From Hirundichthys speculiger (Eukaryota > Chordata > Actinopteri > Beloniformes > Exocoetidae), in the NCBI GenBank assembly GCA_018398805.1, contig JAGFBZ010002332.1, forward strand, positions 65,001 to 129,000: a DNA stretch of 64,000 nucleotides, read 5' to 3'. How positions within the stretch are numbered: position 1 is the first letter of the stretch; each line of letters begins with the position of its first letter. The notes beneath the pieces are model-generated. The model saw only the letters and a program-made list of their open reading frames with translations. It was not told the DNA's origin and did not search any database. Shown piece after piece: positions 57,541-64,000 of this stretch. Position numbers and translations under genes: made by a program.

Positions 57541-58870
57541 AGGACATGGAATGTCACCCCTCTGGTTGGGAAAGAACTTGAGCTTTTGTCTAAGGGCTCC
57601 TGCAGATTTTCTGGAGTCATAAGATCATAACATCTCACACGATTTGCATGTGTTTAATCTTGGGTACGATACCAAGAATGGTATGTGCAGACTGTACGAT
57701 GATCAGCCCTCTTGAATCATAGTCTACTACTGATGCAAAGAGGGTAAAAGATGTAGAATTGAGTCATGCCGTAAACACACTGCACTGCACTGTTGGAGCG
57801 TTTACATGCACCAAAATACTTTTTAAAAAAGGAGGCGAAGGCCAAGAATGTTGAAGAAGGGGCCAACTTTGGATTCTTATTTCTTTTGTGGAATGGTGCA
57901 GGGTAGTGATAATCCATGTGCCATTTCAAGTTACAGTTCAAGTGGCGAGTAAGTAAGATGTAGTCATAGGATTTATGACACCGTCAGAAATGCATATCAA
58001 ACAGCCTTCGGTTTCAAGGCCAGCGTGACATCTGTTGTCAAACGTTGTTGGAAGTAGGGCAGTCAAAGATATCTACACAATTCTTTCACGACATTGATCT
58101 TTTGTCTGCAACAGCCCAAAATGGTTTAGTTTGTAGAATCCTTAAAGTTGAGAGATAGTGACTTGATCTAATCGAGATCACCTTAACACGCAGCTTGGGT
58201 TCTAGGAGCCGATCTCCTTGAGAGGGGCTGGAACTTGTCCACCTCTGGAGTTGCACATGGAGAGAGGCAATGGGCTAAAGTGCGATTAATTATTGCCCTC
58301 TGGCTGGTAAACCTGTATGTTGGGGTTTACCCAAGTAGAGAGAGTACCTTCCCTTAGTCTTTGGAACGGGCTCTGACTGTTTTAACTGCTGTTTAGCACG
58401 TAAACGCAAAGCACCCAGCCTTCTCCGAGTCTCTTCCCACATGAAAAGTCCCTCAATGGAAAAATGAAGTCAGTTTTAGGAGCACTTTCGAGCACCGCTA
58501 CCAATGACAGTGGTATCTGCGGGGGCGTGACTGAGAGAAGCAACCTCTCTGATCCAAACCCAAGTGGTGTTCTAGTCACAGGTTGTCTATATAGACCCCC
58601 TTATCTTCGAATATGACGTTTCTTAAGCGCATGTGGCACCAGGACTCCAAAACTTGCGACTACAAATCTGATGACGCAACTATAAAGTCAAATCCTGAGC
58701 TGCGTCCCTTGAACATTTGGGTGAAGAAAGGGGCTGGAGCTGTCAGCTGATCACTAGCTGGTGGCAGCTTGGATCAGATGGCAGGGGAGGAGTTTGGTGA
58801 GGCCACGGAAAGAGGAATTTCATTTAGCCCAGAGAAGATTCTGGCAAACTGTCAGGCGGCTGTGAGGTGG
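57541..58870 (+). pseudogene. RTE-type LINE endonuclease region, interrupted
   Basis: At 57541-57590 a plus frame reads RTWNVTPLVGKELELL, the N-terminal TWNVTSL block of the apurinic-type endonuclease of fish RTE LINEs. After a MITE (57591-58138) the same element resumes: TTGAGAGATAGTGACTTGAT, CTTGAGAGGGGCTGGAAC, TTGGGGTTTACCCAAG, GGGGGCGTGACTGAGAG, CCAAACCCAAGTGGTGTTCT, GGCACCAGGACTCC, GGGTGAAGAAAGGGGCTGGA, ACTAGCTGGTGGCAGCTTGG. In intact copies these encode the endonuclease up to its S-D-H-H motif; here the reading frame is broken many times. No reverse transcriptase region follows. The 5' end before 57541 is not recognisable. Confidence 0.75.
57591..58138. mobile_element. MITE inserted in the LINE
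   Basis: About 548 bp that lies between two parts of one LINE. The left end GGGCTCCTGCAGATTTTCTG loosely matches the reverse of the right end, GGATTCTACAAACTAAACC, and TAA-type bases flank both sides. Its right subterminal part (ACACAATTCTTTC, CAACAGCCCAAAAT) is also found at 59420-59505. No transposase. Confidence 0.55.
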
Positions 58871-59419
58871 GTTCGTCAGTTACTGTTGAGGTCAATCTGG
58901 ATATTGGACCTCTCATAACTGTCCTCTGTGGGGGGGGGGATCTGCATCCACTTATCCATGGTCAACCCACTTTCCCTCACAGGAAAATCCAAATCCATAT
59001 TCCTGTGTTAGATATTTTGTTAACAACATCAGAACTAACAGATTCACCAAGATGGAAAACTTTGATCTTTACTACACAGTTATAAACGTATGGAGAACAT
59101 GATAATGTAGGGAAATTTGATACTCCGACATCATCGACAGCTGATATTAGGGAAAAGAAATAAAAACAACCTCTTCATAAGGAAGCACTGTCAGCACCTT
59201 GAGAACACGCCACAGTATTACAGCACACGTTTACCTCGTTATATGAGCCTCTGGTCACATCTAAGGGTTTCTATACACTTTCTATAGTGAAACTACGTGA
59301 CTTGCTTTCTTTAGACGCTGACAGAAACCGATATCGGGTACTCTTTGGTCACTAGACATTTGAGACGGCCAACCCTGAATTACTCACACTGTGTGACAGA
59401 AACACCAAATTGGAGCTGT
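58871..59419. other. No recognised gene
   Basis: May contain more of the LINE and of the MITE family, but nothing can be placed. A G-run lies at 58930-58939. Confidence 0.4.
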
Positions 59420-59505
59420 GATGAAAGATGTCATCACAATTCTTTCCAAGACGGTCATCCTTTATCCTCAACAGCTCAAAATTGTCTGATGTATACCGGG
59501 CCTAA
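59420..59505. repeat. Second copy of the 57591-58138 MITE end
   Basis: AAAGATGTCATCACAATTCT and TTATCCTCAACAGCTCAAAA, ending GGGCCTAA, match 58060-58138 at moderate identity. The right end here (reverse TTAGGCCCGGTATACATCAG) is better preserved than in copy 1. Confidence 0.5.
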
Positions 59506-59669
59506 GGCAATCATTCATAACAATAACGCCGTAGCCAAGTCAGAAAACACTTAGAAAAAGCAGAATATTGTCACTTTAAGATATATATGGACAAGATTAG
59601 CCAACGGCATAATTAGCTACAGCCAATCCCTTCTCGTTAGCTCTGTGTGTATCCAAGAGAGTCAAAGCA
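59506..59669. other. Spacer
   Basis: No motif found. Confidence 0.4.
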
Positions 59670-59970
59670 CATCAGACCATGTGTTCTCCAGCTTGTCTAA
59701 ACAGTTACGCTCCTCGCCTTTTGATCCCTACTGGATCAAGACCATACCGCCGACATAAAAAGCAGAAATGAGCCGCCACCTGCTCTCCTTGAGGGAGCTG
59801 TGACTGGATTGTCCCCAGTTGATCGCCTGGAGCATCCCACTCACGGGGTTCTTCAGACATATGCTCCAAGACTACTCTCTGTTCTTGCTCCTCAGCGGTG
59901 GAGCGAGCTCCCGGCGGATATCAGAATCAAAGAACCCTTTGTGGTCCTACAAAGCGTGTGAAATACTTTG
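59670..59970 (+). pseudogene. C-terminal LINE-like protein fragment
   Basis: A plus frame ending at a stop near 59961 reads DRLEHPTHGVLQTYAPRLLS then VLAPQRWSELPADIRIKE. The 'L.TYAPR.LS.LAPQ.WNELP.DIR' pattern is the C-terminal tail shared by many fish non-LTR retrotransposon proteins. Upstream (CATCAGACCATGTGTTC and CTTGAGGGAGCTGTGACTGG) fits the same family with broken frame. No reverse transcriptase domain is visible. Confidence 0.55.
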
Positions 59971-61985
59971 AGTTCCACCAGGATGATCCGATTGATTCCC
60001 CGTCTTTTGACGTGTGATCACCCCGCTGTACAGAAACGGCTCCAAACAAGGAGGATGTATTGACAATATTTCAATTACCAGCACATGTTGCCTTGTCAGA
60101 TTTATACTGGACATAAAGCTCTGCGGATAAGATGGAATGGATCGCTCTTACATTTATAACTTGAACACAGAAAAAGGATGGTTTCGGGTGTGATTTGTAG
60201 CTCTTTCAGGGTACTTGTGTGAAAGTCATGAAAGCTATAAAAAGCAAATATGGTGATGCTTTGTTCTTTTTTTTTTGTACTTCTGGAAGGTTTTCTTGAA
60301 ATTACATAAGACAAATGTTTTGTCCAGATAGTGATATCACTTAAGGAAATGCAAGTCTGATTATTATTAAAGCAAAGTAGAACAATGGAGCTGTATAAGC
60401 ATAAAGTAGTGTTTTTTTTTTTAAATCTGGAAATGTAATTATATTAAACACACTGTCTTATGGTGGATGATGTTCACTGGAGCCATGAAAATGAAATGAC
60501 AATGAAACGTTTGGCCCCTTGGCATATCTTTTGTGATGAACGTGTATATTTTTAAAGATGCGTCACCCTAAACCCCCAACAAATAAAAGATGACGCACTG
60601 TTGTCTCCACTGTGAACGATAATTATCCTCTGGCAGCAATAAACAATAAGAGTGATAATTTGGTAATCAACTTTAAATGGGTGTCACTGTTGCATGTTCG
60701 TCATTACTCCGGCAACGATTGTGTACACCTGGGGCTTCAATAATGTTTAATTTTATAATCCGTCATCCCTGCAGCACTTCCATCAACCTAAAAAGCATAC
60801 CGGGTTCAATAATTTTGCACTTTTTCCGGAGGCGGTGCATCACTCATTGAGTGCAATATCAGACCTGAAGCGACCGACCCAGCCTCTGATTCCTTGTGTG
60901 ATACAGGAGGAAAAAAAGAATATTTTTTCCCTGAAAAGGGATGGATGCCTCGTGCTGACACTGCGAAGGTGCTTTATGGTTTTTTCCACACACTTTGCCA
61001 CTGTTCTCTGGATTGTACAAAGTTATCTGGCACTGCTGCACTCCTGACAGTCACAGTGTGCACCTTTTGCGTCAGAGCCGCCTTCATACACCGACACAGT
61101 GGCGAACAGCACAGCACAACACAGTCAAAAGGAACAGAATCACATTGAACGTGTAAACAGAGGGCATGCTGCAGCTCTGCAGCTGCATTGAGGTGCAAAT
61201 TAACTTGATCTCCATGTAGTTTTCCTCGCCACTGAATTAAACAGAACTTTGGTTCCTTTGTAGTCAGCATAAGGGGGCTCTTTGTTAATTTGCACTGTTC
61301 AAACTTTCCCCTCACACGACCTTATCAGCAAGTCCAATCACTGCAAAAAATCATTAGTCCGCGGATGGAAAAGGTATGAACAAGTGATTCCAACCAATTG
61401 AGCCAGAGACATCAGTATACCTCTGCCCCGGCTCCCCGGCGCACAGTCGAAACTCATTTCAATTAGGACTGTGGCTGGCAGACCTAATGATACATCACTT
61501 TTGAAATGAACTATATTTCTGAGAGGCTGCAGAGCTTGAATGAGGCGACAATGTCCCAGAGAGGGGAGTTTAAATGAGAAAAAAGAAAAAAATGGTAATA
61601 TCAGAACCAGCAGACCTCTTGATTTTGTGTTTCATCAGTTGTATCCTTTGATTAGCCAGTCCAATCAGTATGGCTTGTCGGTTGCAAACCCACCCTTTTG
61701 AGACACCCTCCTCACATCCCGCACAGCCTAAAAGTGAGATTAGCCAGTGTCTCAGATCTTAAAAACACTGTTAAATACATTTCAGCAGCAGATACTAAGA
61801 CGTAATTCTGTCATTTGTGCAGCCTTGTTTATAATCAATAAAGTCATTGTCTGTATGCTGTTAGCATGTAGCATTGTGGATAAATCTCAATCCCTCCTTT
61901 ATTCACACGGATTGCTTCACTTCAGTAATTTTTGCAGGAATTAGTTAATGCAGAAGTCTACATCTTTATTATTTCTTTTCAGGCA
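59971..61985. other. No recognised gene; candidate regulatory DNA
   Basis: No exon found. The stretch 60580-60790 (aacgataattatcc, aataaacaataag, gtgataatttggtaatc) is dense in FOX/SOX/homeobox-like cores. Frames at 60835-61315 overlap on both strands with no motif. Confidence 0.4.
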
Positions 61986-62075
61986 TTTTAGAATAGATTA
62001 GAATCCTTTATTGTCACTATACATAGGTACAATGAGATTAAAAGTAGCATTTCTGGTTTCAGTGCAAAACAGTGT
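61986..62075. repeat. Teleost repeat tail ('cctttattgtcac')
   Basis: ATAGATTAGAATCCTTTATT, GTCACTATACATAGGTACAA and TGAGATTAAAAGTAGCATTT match a common fish repeat often seen as 'tagactttattgtcattgtac...acaacgaaattg'. It probably is a LINE 3' end on the minus strand. Confidence 0.55.
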
Positions 62076-62120
62076 GGATCCATTGCTGTCCATTTACTGG
62101 TTGGCTTTATTCTATTGTTT

Positions 62121-62342
62121 TTAGTTCTTAGATGGAGTACTCTGGCATACAAAGGAGTTGCAAAGACCCCAAATCATGACCTTTCCACCACCATGCTTGA
62201 CAGTTGGAATAAGGTGTTCAATGAAAACCAAGCGTGGCATCTTCCATACAAACATGGCGCTGGGCGTCGAAGACCAAACGTACCTCATTTTGGTACCGTC
62301 TGTCCAGAAGTCTTGTAGATTGCAACTTTGCCGGGCTTCCAT
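62121..62342 (-). pseudogene. Tc1-like transposase fragment
   Basis: The minus-strand frame contains FWTDGTKMRYVWSS, FVWKMPRLVFIEHLI and PTVKHGGGKVMIWG. These correspond to the LWTDE(S/T)K, VWR, and TVKHGGG(S/N)VMVWG blocks at the start of the DDE domain. In WTDGTK the first catalytic Asp is kept, but the following Glu is Gly. The frame departs after IWG and no second or third catalytic block is found. It is a different copy from those at 7030 and 42600. Confidence 0.8.
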
Positions 62343-63500
62343 GTTCTTGCAAGAGAAAAGTGACTCCCTATTGTCGGTCCTTACAGTGTGAAGGTTTCTG
62401 GGACACTTTCACTTACTTACATGGTGCTTGGAGTTAAGAAGAAAGTCTAATGTTCAGACTCCAGCAGCAGATGCATGTCCCTTATCAGGGTCAAATAAAT
62501 GCTAATCTGAATGTTTTAAGTAATCTGAAATATGGTTCTTGTTCTAAAACCTGCTTAAAAAAAGGACTTAGTGTCATTTTAAATGTTCTCTCTGATTTTT
62601 TTTAATGCTTAAAAGTGACATGTCATAAGTGTCTGATTTGTACCTTTTCTGCTTCATACTTATTCCTTCTATTTTGACTTTTTGACCCTTCCTGAAGATT
62701 TTAAATGGTTCCGACAGTGCAATTTAGAAAAGTATTTTCTTTTGCAAATTCTCTGACTTTAGGGCGAGTTTGCTGGGTTTTCCACTCCTGTGACGATTGA
62801 CATCCTCTTGTTTGACAGGTGAATAATCTAAAAAAGAAAGCTGGTCTCTAAATTGTGTTTAAATGACGTTATAATGGTCCAGATCTGCACCCTAAAGCTC
62901 CTCGTCAGCAGGATTGACAAATCAAATGTATTTGATTAGCAATACCTGGCTGGAGAGTAGCCTTGGAACCAATTATGGTCTATGATGGACGTCATGTTGG
63001 CCCAAATCTGATTAATCCAAACAAAAACAGAGAAAAGCAAGTCTGACAGTTGAATGGAACACACCCAACTTCAACCCTGTTACTTGTTTTAGTTCAGCAT
63101 ATGAAAGTATGATGCAAAGTTTTATGTTATTTTGCAGTTCATTCAACATCTGGAATGAGGACTGCCAGAATCCCAGCCAGTGTTTGGCAGAGCTACTGTC
63201 TGTCGCCAGATTAGCCTCAGCAAGGTAGCATAAGCAGAAAAGCTAACAGCAGCGGCAGCTGGACTGCAAGCATGACCTGGACTTTCCAGCTGCACGATGA
63301 TGATGATGATGATGATATACAGTCGCCACTAAGAAGGCTAATTCAGATGTGATCACGCTTAGAGACACTTTGATGCTACAAGCCGTTTGGCAACCTTCTT
63401 CCCTGATGTCCTTCTAGGCCAATTGTACTGTTTTTTTTCTTTAAGGGAGGGGGGATTATGCACCCATGTACATGTCATATTCTCACCACAAAAACAAATT
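62343..63500. other. No recognised gene
   Basis: May include decayed Tc1 sequence on the left. Contains the (GAT)n tract 63296-63317. Confidence 0.4.
63296..63317. repeat. (GAT)7 microsatellite
   Basis: Seven GAT units. Confidence 0.9.
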
Positions 63501-63905
63501 ATTACCTCCACCAAGGAGGTTATGTTTTTGCTGGCTGGCTGTCTTCAAGATAACTCAAAAAGTTATGGACGGATTTTGATGAAATTTTCAGGAGTTGTCG
63601 GAAATGTGAAAAGGAAGAACTGATTTTATTTTGGGTGTGATTCGGAAGAAATCCTGGATTCTGGATCACTTTCAATTTTTTGATAACATTGTGGTCAATG
63701 GGGCCAAAAATTGTGTTTCTCAATATCTCCTTTAATTATTGCCCAAAATTCATGAAATTTGACTCAGGGATTGACAATGGCAACCTCTATCAAATTTCAA
63801 TGGCTGATCCGGATCTGATCCAGAAGGCAGAAATCTGTAAATCGCTATACGGAGGAATTGTTGCGCTTGGCGGAGGTCTGCACTCTCCGAGTGCTTTTCT
63901 AGTTT
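63501..63905 (+). repeat. Long direct repeat, copy 2
   Basis: Begins ATTACCTCCACCAAGGAGGT and ends near CTTGGCGGAGGTCTGCACTC and TCCGAGTGCTTTTCTAGTTT. Same orientation and same internal order as 50407-50826. The short inverted ends (ACCTCC.CCAAG and CTTGGCGGAGGT) are clearer here. Frames across it (63387-63907) are shared in part with copy 1 (DNSKSYGRILMKF in both), which reflects the repeat, not a gene. Confidence 0.8.
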
Positions 63906-64000
63906 AGAATCTAGCCATTAACACTGGACTATAATGCAGCTGTCGCTCAAAAGAGCACGCCCCTAATTATTCCAAAATTTTTAATAAAAGATACATACAA
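63906..64000. other. Window end, nothing recognised
   Basis: AT-rich sequence to the end of the window. Confidence 0.5.

Overview
The window reads as non-coding DNA from a ray-finned (teleost) fish, probably a percomorph. The evidence is the repeat content: a tRNA-derived SINE with an 'AFC-like' tail, several Tc1 remnants, many hAT-type miniature elements (MITEs), an RTE-type LINE, and several dispersed repeats that I recognise as typical of teleost genomes. The sequence is AT-rich, full of A/T homopolymers, and carries vertebrate-style microsatellites. No convincing host protein-coding exon, rRNA, tRNA gene or CRISPR array was found. Almost all the short reading frames in this window are chance frames or antisense shadows of repeats.

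Layout. 1-6 kb: a hAT MITE (1005-1630), a fold-back element (2948-3515) and a 43-bp tandem duplication (5538-5623). 6-13 kb: Tc1 pieces, the main one at 7030-7620, then mostly unique sequence and copy A of an unclassified three-copy repeat. 13-18 kb: a small terminal-inverted-repeat (TIR) MITE, an 850-bp TTAA-flanked element carrying a spliced exon, and an 893-bp Harbinger-like element packed with GGGTAGC motifs. 18-25 kb: a SINE remnant, a fold-back MITE and a hAT relative. 25-31 kb: a duplicated coding-like module, a textbook hAT element with perfect 8-bp target duplications, a decayed transposon gene with a YqaJ-type nuclease motif and an opposing THAP-like zinc finger, a teleost dispersed repeat and the 3' end of a LINE. 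33.7-35.1 kb: a 1.4-kb fold-back element with a TA-flanked element nested in it. 36-43 kb: a hAT MITE with perfect target duplications, unique sequence, and a hAT MITE inserted in a Tc1 transposase. 45-56 kb: mostly unique sequence, a SINE, one of two long direct repeats, and a teleost repeat split by another insertion. 56.8-60 kb: a hAT MITE, an RTE-type LINE endonuclease region split by a MITE, and another LINE tail. 62-64 kb: a Tc1 fragment and the second long direct repeat.

The genes here do not form a pathway. What the window records is repeated insertion, nesting and decay. At least five elements have target duplications matching at 7-8 of 8 bases, which marks the hAT superfamily as the most active recent coloniser. 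The intervening unique sequence includes stretches rich in homeobox-, octamer- and FOX/SOX-like sites that could be conserved regulatory DNA, but that cannot be shown from one sequence. All family names rest on remembered motifs, not on a database search.
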